Shown here piece by piece: positions 43,373 to 51,986 of a stretch of DNA of 64,000 nucleotides (position 1 is its first letter; each line of letters opens with the position of its first letter). The stretch is from the NCBI GenBank assembly GCA_963782465.1, contig CAWAJR010000002.1, positions 496,001 through 560,000 on the forward strand, given 5' to 3'. The notes beneath the pieces were generated by a model. It did not search any database. It was not told where the DNA came from and saw nothing but the letters and a program-made list of their open reading frames with translations. A program made the position numbers and the translations under genes. Source of the DNA: JAODBJ01 sp963782465 (GTDB lineage: Bacteria; Actinomycetota; Acidimicrobiia; IMCC26256; PALSA-610).

Positions 43373-45259
43373 ATGATGGATCACCGGACCCTGGCCGGCT
43401 TCAGCCGCGACAAGTCGATTCGTGCCCGCGACATCGACCGGGCGCTGGTGCGGCGCGTGCTCGGCTACGCGCGGCCGTACCGCGGGTCTCTGGTCGCGTT
43501 CCTCGTCACGGTGATCGGCAGTTCGGTCGCGACGGTGATCCCCGCACTCCTCCTGAAGTCGTTGCTCGACAACGCGGTGCCGCATCACAACCGAGGCATG
43601 GTCGCGTTGCTGGCGCTCGCCGCGGTCGGCCTCGCGCTCGCCAACGCGCTGCTCTCGCTCGTGCAGCGCTGGTATTCGGCCCGTATCGGCGAAGGGCTCA
43701 TCTACGACCTGCGCGTCCAGTTGTTCGACCACGTGCAACGGATGCCGATCGCGTTCTTCACCCGCACGCAACTCGGCGCCCTCCAGTCGCGGATGAACAA
43801 CGACGTGATCGGCGCGCAGCAGGCGGTCACGAGCACGCTCGGCACCGTCGTGTCGAACGTGATCGGCGTCGCGGTGACGCTCGCGATCATGGCCCGCCTC
43901 GATTGGCGGATCACGCTGCTGACCTTGCTGTTGCTCCCGGCGTTCATCTGGCCGGCGCGCCGGCTCGGCCCGCGGCTCGCGAACATCACCCGCGAGGGCA
44001 TGCAGCTCAACGCCGAGATGAACAACCTCACCGTCGAACGGTTCAACGTCTCGGGCGCGCTCGTCGCCAAACTGTTCGGTCGGCCCGCCGACGACCGTCA
44101 CGAGTTCTCCTCACGCTCGGGCCGGGTACGCGACATCGGGATCCGTTCCGCGATGTACAGCCGCGTGCTGTTCGTCGTGCTCGGGTTCGTGGCCGCGGCC
44201 GGCACCGCTGCCGTCTACTGGATCGGCGGCGATCTCGCGATCCGGGGCACGATCAGCGGCGGCACCATCGCCGCCCTGGTCCTGCTCGTCGCCCAGATCT
44301 ACCAACCGCTGGCGCAGCTCACGAACGCCCGGGTCGACATCCTCACCACCCTCGTGTCGTTCGAGCGGGTCTTCGAGGTACTCGACCTGCCGGTCGCGAT
44401 CGCCGACCGCCCCGACGCGGTCGAGCTCGAACGGCCCGAAGGCCGGGTCACGTTCGACCACGTCTGGTTCCGTCACCCCGATCCCGCCACGGTGTCGTTG
44501 CCGTCGCTCGAAGGCGCCGCGGCCGGGGCGGGCGCACCCCGCGACAGCGAAGAATGGATCCTGCGCGACATCGACTTCACCGTCTCGCCGGGCGAAACCC
44601 TTGCCCTCGTCGGCCCGTCCGGGGCCGGCAAGACGACGATCGCAATGCTCGTCGCGCGCATTCACGAAGTCGTACAGGGCGCGGTGAAGGTCGACAACTT
44701 CGACGTACGCGACGTGACGCTCGACTCGCTGCACGCGGCCGTCGGGCTCGTGCCGCAAGACCCGCACCTTTTCCACGACACGATCCGTTCGAACATGCGC
44801 TACGCACGGCCGGACGCGACCGACGAGGAAATCGAGGCCGCCCTGCGCGCCGCGCAGATCTTCGAACTCGTCGACTCGTTGCCGATGCAACTCGAAACCA
44901 TCGTCGGCGAACGCGGTTACCGCATGTCGGGTGGCGAGAAGCAGCGCCTCGCGATCGCCCGCCTGCTGCTCAAGGACCCCGCGATCGTGATCCTCGATGA
45001 AGCGACGTCGCACCTCGACTCCGAGAGTGAGATGCAGGTGCAACTCGCGCTCACGAACGCGCTCGAGGGCCGCACCGCGATCGTGATCGCGCACCGCCTG
45101 TCGACGATCGTGTCAGCCGACCGCATTCTCGTCGTCGACGACGGACGGATCGTCGAAGAAGGCACGCACGACCGGCTGCTGGCCCGCAACGGCGTGTACG
45201 CGGAGCTGTACCGCACGCAGTACCGTCCCCAAGCCGAGCCGGTCGGAGAAACCGCCTGA
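43373..45259 (+). CDS. ABC exporter with fused membrane and ATPase domains
   Basis: 628 aa. Six-helix membrane domain (about 30-320; IGEGLIYDLRVQLFDHVQ in the first loop), then ATPase with Walker A GPSGAGKTT, signature YRMSGGEKQR, Walker B IVILDEATSHLD and AHRLST. All ATPase residues are intact, so it likely works as a homodimer, unlike the pair at 27.5-31 kb. An insert of about 25 residues rich in Ala/Gly (LEGAAAGAGAPRDSEE) precedes the first strand of the ATPase. A TACGTT box lies 9 nt before the ATG pair at 43373/43376. Confidence 0.9.
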   Translation: MMDHRTLAGFSRDKSIRARDIDRALVRRVLGYARPYRGSLVAFLVTVIGSSVATVIPALLLKSLLDNAVPHHNRGMVALLALAAVGLALANALLSLVQRWYSARIGEGLIYDLRVQLFDHVQRMPIAFFTRTQLGALQSRMNNDVIGAQQAVTSTLGTVVSNVIGVAVTLAIMARLDWRITLLTLLLLPAFIWPARRLGPRLANITREGMQLNAEMNNLTVERFNVSGALVAKLFGRPADDRHEFSSRSGRVRDIGIRSAMYSRVLFVVLGFVAAAGTAAVYWIGGDLAIRGTISGGTIAALVLLVAQIYQPLAQLTNARVDILTTLVSFERVFEVLDLPVAIADRPDAVELERPEGRVTFDHVWFRHPDPATVSLPSLEGAAAGAGAPRDSEEWILRDIDFTVSPGETLALVGPSGAGKTTIAMLVARIHEVVQGAVKVDNFDVRDVTLDSLHAAVGLVPQDPHLFHDTIRSNMRYARPDATDEEIEAALRAAQIFELVDSLPMQLETIVGERGYRMSGGEKQRLAIARLLLKDPAIVILDEATSHLDSESEMQVQLALTNALEGRTAIVIAHRLSTIVSADRILVVDDGRIVEEGTHDRLLARNGVYAELYRTQYRPQAEPVGETA

Positions 45260-45334
45260 AACCGACGGTTCACACGGCGGTGAACGGGGAACAGGGAGAC
45301 GCTGGGTAGGCTCGGACCTCCGGTCTGTCCCGTT

Positions 45335-46556
45335 ATGGCTGACGACACCACACTCGTTCCCGCAGCAACCCGTCGCGATCGCCTGAGCGCGCACCGGCGC
45401 CGACGTCGCACGCGCGTCGTCATCGCCGTCGTCGCGTTCGTCGTCGCGAGCGGTGCCGCCGTCGCCGCCGCGTCGTACAACCATTCCGGCTCGAAACCGG
45501 TGAGCGCGGCAACGAACGGGCACACCGCCGACGACGTCGTGCACCAAGCAGTCGGGCACGTCAAGACGACGAAGCACACCACGCCGCCGCGCGTGCTCAC
45601 CCATGCGGCACCACTCAACCTGTGGATCGGCGGCGACTCGCTCGCCGGCGAAATCGGGCCGGCGCTCGGCAAGATCACCGGCGCGACCGGCGTCGTGCAC
45701 GCCCAAGTCGACTACAAGGTGTCGAGCGGTCTCGCCAGCAACGACATCCGCGACTGGCAGACGCGCGCCGTGCAACAGATGGCGCAATACAACCCCGAGG
45801 TGGTCGTCTTCGAGGTCGGCACGAACGACGCGTCGATCGTCAACGACACGAAGAACGCCGACGGCACTCCTGCGTGGCAGCCCGTCTACCGAGTGAAGGT
45901 CGCACGGATGATGGACACCTTCGTCGGCGACCCGAAGCATCCCCGAACCGTGTTCTGGGTCGGGGCGCCGACGATGAGCCTGGGCTGGCGCGACAAGGGC
46001 GTGCAAGCGCTGAACGAAGTGATGAAGGAAGAGGCGCAAAAACGTGCGCCGAACGTGATCTACGTCGACGCGTACAGCCTGTTCAGCCTGAACGGGCAAT
46101 ATTCGAGTTCGATCCGCACGCTCGGCGGCAACATCGAAACCGTGCGCATCGGCGACGGCGTGCACCTCACCGACGCGGGCGCGAACTACCTCGGGCTCGT
46201 GCTCTTCTCGCTCCTCGACCAGCACTTCGACATCACCAAGCACGCCGACCCGGCCGAACCCATCAACTGGGACGAGTCGCTGGGCAGCAGCGGCAACAGC
46301 GGGAGCAGCGGGTCGTCGGGTTCCTGCTGCAACTCGAACCGGGGCGGAGGTTCGCAATCGGGGAACTCGAACGCGACCACGCCCGACACACCGGCACCGC
46401 CATCGTCGTTCGAGACGACCGTGCCGTCGAGTACGCCCGGTAACTCGAGCACGAGCCCGGCGACCTCGCCGAGCACGACCAGCCCGGCCACGACACCCGC
46501 GACGCACCGGTTCCTCGACGCCGCCGCCGTCGTCGTCGGCCACACCGTCGACCTGA
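45335..46556 (+). CDS. Membrane-anchored SGNH/GDSL hydrolase (probable frameshift near the end)
   Basis: About 406 aa. N-terminal membrane helix (about 28-48), linker, then SGNH motifs WIGGDSLAGEIGP (Ser), VVVFEVGTNDAS (Asn) and DGVHLTDAGANYLG (Asp-x-x-His). A Ser/Gly/Thr/Pro-rich tail follows. In the original frame the tail runs 600 nt into the next gene as Arg-rich nonsense. In the +1 frame it continues as TGSSTPPPSSSATPST and stops at 46554-46556, so one extra base near 46495-46503 is likely. It probably removes or transfers acyl groups on surface glycans. Confidence 0.75.
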
Positions 46557-46634
46557 CGTTCCCGGTCGTCGTTCCGTCGACGTTCCGGGTCGAGGTTCGG
46601 CCCACACGTTCCTTCGCACACGTCACCCTCGTCG

Positions 46635-46640
46635 TAGCAT
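46635..46640 (+). promoter_or_regulatory. Putative -10 box of the 46.6 kb acyl-CoA dehydrogenase gene
   Basis: TAGCAT 6 nt before ATG 46647, no ribosome site. Confidence 0.4.
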
Positions 46641-46646
46641 GCGCGC

Positions 46647-48272
46647 ATGACCGACCCGCTGGATTACGGCGCCGCGGCCGTCGACGTCGCCGCGCAGATC
46701 GTCGACACCGCGGCCGACCGTCTGGCTGCATCGGCCACCGACGGCGGGCGTATCTCCGTCGCCCGGCTCGACGAGCACCAAGTCCTCGCGTACGACCTCG
46801 CCCACGCGGCGGCCGGCGTCGAAGGCTCCCGCGCGATGCTCGCGTACGCCGAGCACGGCGAATTGGAGTCGATGCTCGCCCGCGCGTACATCGCCGACGC
46901 GGTATGGGACCTCGGCACCCGGCTGCTCGGCCGGGCCGCAGCGTGGGGCGTCGACGCCGATGCGCTCGCCGGCGCGATGCCGTTCGTCGAAGCACACCGC
47001 TCGGCCGCGTTCCTCGGCGCGCTCGGCGACGAAGTGGTCAAGCACGGCAGCGGGCCGAACCATCTCTCCGACGATTTCGAACTGGTCGGCGAGACGTTCC
47101 GCCGGTTCGCCGAAGACAAGATCAAGCCGGTCGCCGAGCACGTGCACCGCACCAACGCCGACGTCCCCGAAGAAATCATCGGTGGCCTGGCCGAGATCGG
47201 CGGGTTCGGGCTCTCGGTGCCGGAGGAGTACGGCGGGTTCGCGACCGGCGGTGAATCCGACTACATGGGCATGGTCATCGCGACCGAAGAACTGTCGCGC
47301 GGCTCGCTCGGCATCGGTGGGTCGCTCGTCACCCGCCCCGAAATTCTCACCCGCGCGCTCGTCGCCGGCGGCACCGAAGCCCAGAAGCAGGCGTGGTTGC
47401 CGCGCATCGCGAGCGGCGAATCGATGGTCGGCATCATGGTGACCGAACCCGACTACGGCTCCGACGTCGCCGGGGTGAAGGTCACCGCGACGGCGGCCGA
47501 CGGCGGCTGGCGCATCAACGGCGTGAAGACCTGGGCGACCTTCGCCGGCCGGGCCGACGTGCTCATGCTGCTCGCCCGCACCGACACCGACCGGTCGAAG
47601 GGCCACCGCGGGCTGTCGGTGCTGATCGTCGAGAAGCCCCGCGCCGAAGGGCATGCCTTCCGCTTCGAGCAAGACGGCGGCGGCACGATCGACGGTCGGG
47701 CCATCGACACCATCGGCTACCGCGGGATGCATTCCTACGAGGTCGCGTTCGACAACTGGTTCGTGCCGGCCGACAACCTCATCGGTGGTGAGGAAGGTCT
47801 CGGCCGGGGTTTCTACCTGCAGATGGCCGGGTTCGAGAACGGCCGCCTGCAGACGGCGGCCCGCGCGGTCGGGTTGATGCAAGCCGCGTTCGAAGCGGGG
47901 CTGTCGTACGCGCAGGAACGCAAGGTGTTCGGCCAGGCCGTCTTCGATTACCAGCTGTCGAAGGTGAAACTCGCCCGCATGGCGTTCCTGATCCAGGCCG
48001 GCCGCCAGTTCTCCTACGAAGTGGCCCGGCGCATGGCCCGCGGTGAGGGAACGCTCGAAGCGTCGATGGTCAAGGCCTACGTGTGCCGGGCCGCCGAGTG
48101 GGTCACGCGCGAGGCGATGCAGTTGCACGGCGGGATGGGCTACGCCGAAGAGTTCCCGGTGTCGCGCTACTTCGTCGACGCGCGCGTGCTGTCGATCTTC
48201 GAAGGCGCCGACGAAACCCTCTGCCTCCGCGTCATCGCCCGCCGCCTGGCCGAAAACCACGTGCGTCGATAG
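46647..48272 (+). CDS. Acyl-CoA dehydrogenase with long N-terminal extension, methylsuccinyl-CoA dehydrogenase-like
   Basis: 541 aa, about 150 residues longer than ordinary family members. The helical N-terminal extension and total length match (2S)-methylsuccinyl-CoA dehydrogenase (Mcd) of the ethylmalonyl-CoA pathway. Core motifs: PEEYGGFATGGESDYMGM, VTEPDYGSDVAGVKV, ENGRLQTAARAVGLM and the C-terminal SIFEGADETLCLRVIARRL with the active-site Glu. A CitE/malyl-CoA lyase-like gene lies 1.1 kb away, which supports but does not prove the assignment. The final codons GTG CGT CGA TAG are part of a 45-bp palindrome. Confidence 0.8.
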   Translation: MTDPLDYGAAAVDVAAQIVDTAADRLAASATDGGRISVARLDEHQVLAYDLAHAAAGVEGSRAMLAYAEHGELESMLARAYIADAVWDLGTRLLGRAAAWGVDADALAGAMPFVEAHRSAAFLGALGDEVVKHGSGPNHLSDDFELVGETFRRFAEDKIKPVAEHVHRTNADVPEEIIGGLAEIGGFGLSVPEEYGGFATGGESDYMGMVIATEELSRGSLGIGGSLVTRPEILTRALVAGGTEAQKQAWLPRIASGESMVGIMVTEPDYGSDVAGVKVTATAADGGWRINGVKTWATFAGRADVLMLLARTDTDRSKGHRGLSVLIVEKPRAEGHAFRFEQDGGGTIDGRAIDTIGYRGMHSYEVAFDNWFVPADNLIGGEEGLGRGFYLQMAGFENGRLQTAARAVGLMQAAFEAGLSYAQERKVFGQAVFDYQLSKVKLARMAFLIQAGRQFSYEVARRMARGEGTLEASMVKAYVCRAAEWVTREAMQLHGGMGYAEEFPVSRYFVDARVLSIFEGADETLCLRVIARRLAENHVRR

Positions 48273-48303
48273 CTATCGCATAGCGATAGCTATCGACGCA
48301 TGT
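48259..48303 (+). repeat. 45-bp palindrome, copy A
   Basis: Arms TGCGTCGATAGCTATCGC and its exact complement flank ATA, with ACG and TGT at the outer ends. Each arm holds the 12-bp self-palindrome CGATAGCTATCG. Identical over all 45 bases to the copies at 48848 and 59244. It supplies the stop codon of the acyl-CoA dehydrogenase. Confidence 0.95.
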
Positions 48304-48339
48304 GCACGATCATCGTCTGAACAAATGTGGGAGGTCCCC

Positions 48340-48843
48340 GTGCGTCGAATGGTCGGTCTGGCCGTGTTCTTGGTCGTGCTTACCGGCGGGGCTGCTGCCC
48401 TCGCCCCGGTCGTCGGCGCGTCGTCCCCGCCGGTGCAACCGTCGGAGATCGGCATGTTCACGATCAAGACGTTCCAGGACCAGAACTTCTGCCTCGAAGC
48501 GAGCAGCGTGCTCGACCGAACCGTGATCGTGTCGGCCTGCACCGGGCACGTGAACCAGCGCACCGCCTTCACCGACGGCACAGACGGGCGCAACGTCATC
48601 GTCGACGGCAACGGCAAGTGCCTCGACAGCGGGAATCAGAAACCCGGCACGCTCATCAACGAGGAACCGTGCACCTACAAGGGGCACCAGAAGTTCGTCT
48701 ACAACACGTCGACGGGACTGCTGACCGTCGACAAGGCGGCCAAGAAATGCGTCGCCGTCTCGAAGGTTGCGCAGGACGCCGCGGTGCTCGTCGAACCGTG
48801 CGGGACTCACCCCACGCTCGAAGTGTTCGGCCTCGGCCAGTGA
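48340..48843 (+). CDS. Small secreted protein, ricin-B-like beta-trefoil
   Basis: 167 aa. GTG 48340 has GGGAGG 5-6 nt upstream, better than ATG 48325. Signal peptide (about 1-25, cleaved near GASSPP). The mature part has three short repeats typical of ricin-B lectin folds: TIKTFQDQNFCLEASS, VDGNGKCLDSGNQKPGT and TVDKAAKKCVAVSKVAQ, each with Cys and an acidic or Asn/Gln residue. Carbohydrate binding is plausible. The gene lies between two identical 45-bp palindromes. Confidence 0.65.
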   Translation: MRRMVGLAVFLVVLTGGAAALAPVVGASSPPVQPSEIGMFTIKTFQDQNFCLEASSVLDRTVIVSACTGHVNQRTAFTDGTDGRNVIVDGNGKCLDSGNQKPGTLINEEPCTYKGHQKFVYNTSTGLLTVDKAAKKCVAVSKVAQDAAVLVEPCGTHPTLEVFGLGQ

Positions 48844-48847
48844 CCTG

Positions 48848-48892
48848 ACGTGCGTCGATAGCTATCGCATAGCGATAGCTATCGACGCATGT
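48848..48892 (+). repeat. 45-bp palindrome, copy B
   Basis: Identical to copy A, 589 bp further on and in the same orientation. It lies between convergent genes and supplies the TAG stop of the minus-strand gene at 48879. Confidence 0.95.
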
Positions 48893-49367
48893 CGTCGCGG
48901 ACTTCGGCGCGGGCGGCTTCGAGCTGGTCGAGGCGGCGGTTGACGTCGACGACCGACGCTCGCACCGTCTCGACGTCGGGCGCCGCCGCGGCGGCGGTGA
49001 GCTTCACGACCCGTGCCGACGCCTTCTCGATGTCGGCGATGCGGTAGCGGAGATCGAGGAGGGTGCGGTGACGGGCCGAGCCGGGCAGCTGGTCGGCGGC
49101 GACGAGCTGCCGGTCGATCGTCGTTGCGCACACCCGCAGGTCGTCGACCGCCCGTTCGAGCGACGTGACCGGCACACCGCCCCGATCGGCGCGCCGCACG
49201 ATCTCGGCGGCACCGTCGACGGCCCGGTGCACCCGCCGGCACAGTCGCGGCGCGGTCGAGTGCGACGAGCGCCAGTGGCGGGGCACCCCCGGTGCGATCG
49301 GCCGGCGGCGGTACAGGATCAGCGCCAGCAGCACCAGAGCGAGGACGAGACCGGTCACCGAGACCAC
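48879..49367 (-). CDS. Membrane-anchored helical hypothetical protein
   Basis: 162 aa, not recognised. One N-terminal helix (about 5-18, VTGLVLALVLLALILY) followed by a basic stretch and long amphipathic helices (LERAVDDLRVCATTIDRQLV, then VETVRASVVDVNRRLDQLEA). A cytoplasmic coiled coil held at the membrane is the likely shape. GTG 49367 follows TATCTT by 6 nt. The C-terminus MRR-stop is formed by the palindrome. Confidence 0.6.
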   Translation of the reverse strand: MVSVTGLVLALVLLALILYRRRPIAPGVPRHWRSSHSTAPRLCRRVHRAVDGAAEIVRRADRGGVPVTSLERAVDDLRVCATTIDRQLVAADQLPGSARHRTLLDLRYRIADIEKASARVVKLTAAAAAPDVETVRASVVDVNRRLDQLEAARAEVRDDMRR

Positions 49368-49373
49368 ATCTCG

Positions 49374-49379
49374 AAGATA
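49374..49379 (-). promoter_or_regulatory. Putative -10 box of the 48.9 kb hypothetical gene
   Basis: TATCTT on the minus strand, 6 nt before GTG 49367. It lies just before the stop codon of the CitE-like gene, so the small gene has its own promoter. Confidence 0.4.
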
Positions 49380-49381
49380 CG

Positions 49382-50317
49382 TCAGTTCGCGCTGCGCGTC
49401 ATCCCGGCCCGTTCGCCCCGCACGACGAACTTCGTCGCCATCTTGCGGCTCGCCTCGTCGATCATCTCGTCGCCGAACATGACCGCGCCGCGCCGGTCTT
49501 CCATCGTCGCCTTCTCGTAGGCGTCGAGGATGTCGACGGCACGGTCGAACTGTTCCTGAGTGGGGGTAAAGACCCCATTGATCACCCGGACCTGGTCGGG
49601 GTGCAACGCCCACTTGCCGTCGTAGCCGAGGATGCGGGTGCGCATCGAGTACTCGCGCAAGGCGTCCAGTTCCTTGATCTTGAGGAACGGCCCGTCGATC
49701 ACTTGCAAGCCGTTGGCGCGGCCGGCCATGAGGATCTTCGAGAACACGTAGTGGAAGTGGTCGCCGGGGTATTCGGGGATCGACACGCCGCCGGTGAGCA
49801 CCGGCATCTCGGTGGACGCCGCGAAGTCGGCGGGGCCGAAGATGATCGTCTCGAGCCGGTCGCTCGCGGCGCAGATCTCCTCGACGTTGATGAGGCCCTG
49901 CGCGGTCTCGATCTGCGCTTCGATCCCGACGCGCGACTGGCGACCCATCGACTTCTCGATCTGGGTGAGCAGCAGGTCGAGCGCCTGCACCTCGCCGGCC
50001 GTCTGCACCTTGGGCAGCATCAGTTCGTCGAGCCGTTCCGAGCTCTGCTCGACGATCTGGATCACGTCGCGGTAGGTCCACTCGGTGTCCCACGCGTTGA
50101 CCCGTACGCAGAGGACGGCTTCGCCCCAGTCGTTGCCGTTGATCGCCCGCACGATGTTGTCGCGGGCGTTGGCCTTCTCGAGGGGTGAAACGGAGTCCTC
50201 GAGGTCGAGGAACACCATGTCGGCACCGAGGCCGGGGGCCTTGCCGAGCATCTTCTCGCTCGATCCGGGGACCGACAGGCAGGAACGGCGGGGCAAATTG
50301 CGGCTGCGTTCGGACAT
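49382..50317 (-). CDS. CitE-like CoA-ester lyase (malyl-CoA/methylmalyl-CoA lyase type)
   Basis: 311 aa TIM-barrel lyase of the HpcH/HpaI family. Motifs: RSCLSVPGSSEKML for the CoA site, MVFLDLEDSVSP, VRVNAWDT, the metal Glu in IEAQIETAQGL and the metal Asp in IFGPADFAAS, and KWALHPDQV. Length and motifs fit L-malyl-CoA/beta-methylmalyl-CoA lyase (Mcl1) better than the shorter CitE. With the methylsuccinyl-CoA-dehydrogenase-like gene nearby, an ethylmalonyl-CoA pathway role is inferred. ATG 50317 lies 6 nt after TACCCT. Confidence 0.85.
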   Translation of the reverse strand: MSERSRNLPRRSCLSVPGSSEKMLGKAPGLGADMVFLDLEDSVSPLEKANARDNIVRAINGNDWGEAVLCVRVNAWDTEWTYRDVIQIVEQSSERLDELMLPKVQTAGEVQALDLLLTQIEKSMGRQSRVGIEAQIETAQGLINVEEICAASDRLETIIFGPADFAASTEMPVLTGGVSIPEYPGDHFHYVFSKILMAGRANGLQVIDGPFLKIKELDALREYSMRTRILGYDGKWALHPDQVRVINGVFTPTQEQFDRAVDILDAYEKATMEDRRGAVMFGDEMIDEASRKMATKFVVRGERAGMTRSAN

Positions 50318-50323
50318 GCCCAA

Positions 50324-50329
50324 AGGGTA
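50324..50329 (-). promoter_or_regulatory. Putative -10 box of the CoA-ester lyase gene
   Basis: TACCCT on the minus strand, 6 nt before ATG 50317. Confidence 0.4.
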
Positions 50330-50361
50330 CGGCGTGCCGGCGGAGCGGGCACACTGGCCGG

Positions 50362-51099
50362 GTGGAACGCGCCAGTCGAGGTGGCTTCCTGCGTTCGGTA
50401 CGCCTCGAAACCCGCCCGGACGCCCCCCTCGACTACGCGATGGACCTGCCGGCGATCGCGAACATGGGCGAGCTCCCCCTCGACCCGGCGGCCACGTTCC
50501 TCGTCGGGGCGAACGGGAGCGGCAAGAGCACGCTGCTCGAAGCGATCGCCGTCGCGGCGGGGTGCAATGCCGAAGGCGGGAGCCGCAACTTCCGCTTCTC
50601 GACCAACGCGACGCACGCGACCCTGCATCGCCATCTCACGCTGGTGCGGGACCGCCGGCCCCGGACCGACTTCTTCCTGCGGGCCGAGAGCTTCTACAAC
50701 GTCGCGACCGAAGTCGACCAACTCGATGTCACGTCGTCGTACGGCGGTCGTTCGTTGCACCAGCAGTCGCACGGAGAGTCGTTCCTGGCGCTGGTCATCA
50801 ACCGGTTCGGTGCCGGCGGCCTCTACTTCCTCGACGAACCCGAAGCGGCACTCTCGTTGCAGGGGCAGCTGACGCTGCTGCGCCGTATGTACGAACTCGT
50901 CGAGCACGGCAGCCAGTTCGTCGTTGCGACGCACTCCCCCGTGCTGCTCGCGCTCCCGAACGCGACCATCTTCGAGATGACCGACGCCGGGCCGCGCCCG
51001 ATCGCGTACGACGACGTCGAGCACGTCGTGCTCTACCGCTCGTTCCTCGCCGACCCGCAGCGCTTCCTGCATTACCTCCTCGCCGACGACGACGAGTAG
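50362..51099 (+). CDS. Small ABC-type AAA ATPase
   Basis: 245 aa. Walker A FLVGANGSGKSTLLEAIA, signature-like HQQSHGESFLAL, Walker B GLYFLDEPEAALS and the switch ATHSPVLLALPNA. This soluble family (AAA_21-type) includes ATPases of uncertain role and some that pair with defence nucleases; no partner gene is adjacent here. Start GTG 50362; CACACT lies 6 nt before it. Its stop codon TAG is the first part of the next gene's -10 box. Confidence 0.85.
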   Translation: MERASRGGFLRSVRLETRPDAPLDYAMDLPAIANMGELPLDPAATFLVGANGSGKSTLLEAIAVAAGCNAEGGSRNFRFSTNATHATLHRHLTLVRDRRPRTDFFLRAESFYNVATEVDQLDVTSSYGGRSLHQQSHGESFLALVINRFGAGGLYFLDEPEAALSLQGQLTLLRRMYELVEHGSQFVVATHSPVLLALPNATIFEMTDAGPRPIAYDDVEHVVLYRSFLADPQRFLHYLLADDDE

Positions 51100-51102
51100 C
51101 GT
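51097..51102 (+). promoter_or_regulatory. Putative -10 box of the 51.1 kb MBL gene, overlapping a stop codon
   Basis: TAGCGT, 7 nt before ATG 51110. Its first three bases are the stop codon of the ATPase gene. Confidence 0.4.
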
Positions 51103-51109
51103 CGAGCGC

Positions 51110-51955
51110 ATGCCGGCGGCACCGACGCGCACGCTTCACGAGATCGGCGACGGCGTGTTCGCGTGGCTGCAACCCGGCGGCGAATCCGGTGTGAGCAACG
51201 CCGGTGTCGTGATCGACGACGACGGCATCACCGTGATCGACACGATGATGGTGCGGTCGCAGTGGGAACCGTTCGCGGCCGCGGTGGAGAAGTTCGGGCT
51301 CCCGGTCCGCCGGGTGCTGCTCACCCACGCGCACATCGACCACGTGGGTGGCACTCGCGCCTTCCCGATGTCGATGGTTATCGCCTCACCGCAGACGAGT
51401 GCGCTGCTCGAAGGGGAGATGCCACTCCCTGCCTACAAGGCGTTCATGCCCGGGTTCGACGACGAGTTCGACGAGCTCGGCGAGATCGGCACCCGGCAGG
51501 TCACCCATCTCGTCACCGATGCCGCGCAGTTGACGCCGCGCGTCGAGGTCTTGCCGGCGACCGGTCATACCGAAGGCGATCTCATGGTGCTGGTCGAAGA
51601 CGTCGACGTGCTGTTCGCCGGCGACCTCTGCTTCTTCGGTGTCACCCCACTTGCGTTCCAGGGCAACCCGCAGACCTGGGCCGACGTGCTCGACGCGGTG
51701 GCCGACCTCGCCGACGTGATCGTCCCCGGGCACGGCCCCATCGGTGGCGAGCAGGACGTGCGCGACCTGCAGGCGTACCTGCGGCACTGCGTCGCGGTCG
51801 CCCGGGGTGAAGAGGCCTCGATCCCCGCCGGGGTATGGGACGGGTGGCTCGAACGCGATCCGCGCGACACGATCAACGTGGAGCGGGCCGCGCTGTGCGA
51901 CCAGCAGCGCGACGAGATACCGCCCGCGATGTTGAAGGCCCTCGGGATCACCTGA
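51110..51955 (+). CDS. MBL-fold metallohydrolase
   Basis: 281 aa, glyoxalase-II-like. Metal motif LLTHAHIDHVGG (H73, H75, D77, H78) with later ligands in PATGHTEGDL, LFAGDLCF and VIVPGHGP, all intact. The C-terminal part ends VERAALCDQQRDEIP. Hydrolysis of a thioester, lactone or phosphodiester is possible. No ribosome site; likely leaderless. Confidence 0.88.
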   Translation: MPAAPTRTLHEIGDGVFAWLQPGGESGVSNAGVVIDDDGITVIDTMMVRSQWEPFAAAVEKFGLPVRRVLLTHAHIDHVGGTRAFPMSMVIASPQTSALLEGEMPLPAYKAFMPGFDDEFDELGEIGTRQVTHLVTDAAQLTPRVEVLPATGHTEGDLMVLVEDVDVLFAGDLCFFGVTPLAFQGNPQTWADVLDAVADLADVIVPGHGPIGGEQDVRDLQAYLRHCVAVARGEEASIPAGVWDGWLERDPRDTINVERAALCDQQRDEIPPAMLKALGIT

Positions 51956-51964
51956 ACGGGCCGG

Positions 51965-51980
51965 CGGCCGTATGCGGCCG
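51965..51980. terminator. Hairpin between convergent genes
   Basis: CGGCCG-TATG-CGGCCG in the 31-nt gap between the MBL gene and the ClC gene. No T-run; possible bidirectional terminator. Confidence 0.3.
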
Positions 51981-51986
51981 AGTGGA

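Noticed and set aside
46557..47254. Long C-terminal extension of the SGNH hydrolase
   Set aside because: Arg-rich, overlaps a well-supported acyl-CoA dehydrogenase by 600 nt; the +1 frame gives a natural Ser/Thr/Pro end.
48259..48892. Palindrome-flanked gene as a classical IS or integron cassette
   Set aside because: No transposase or integrase, no target duplication visible, and no attC-like R/L sites.
50362..51099. Small ABC ATPase as part of a defence system
   Set aside because: No nuclease or other effector gene lies next to it; neighbours are metabolic genes.
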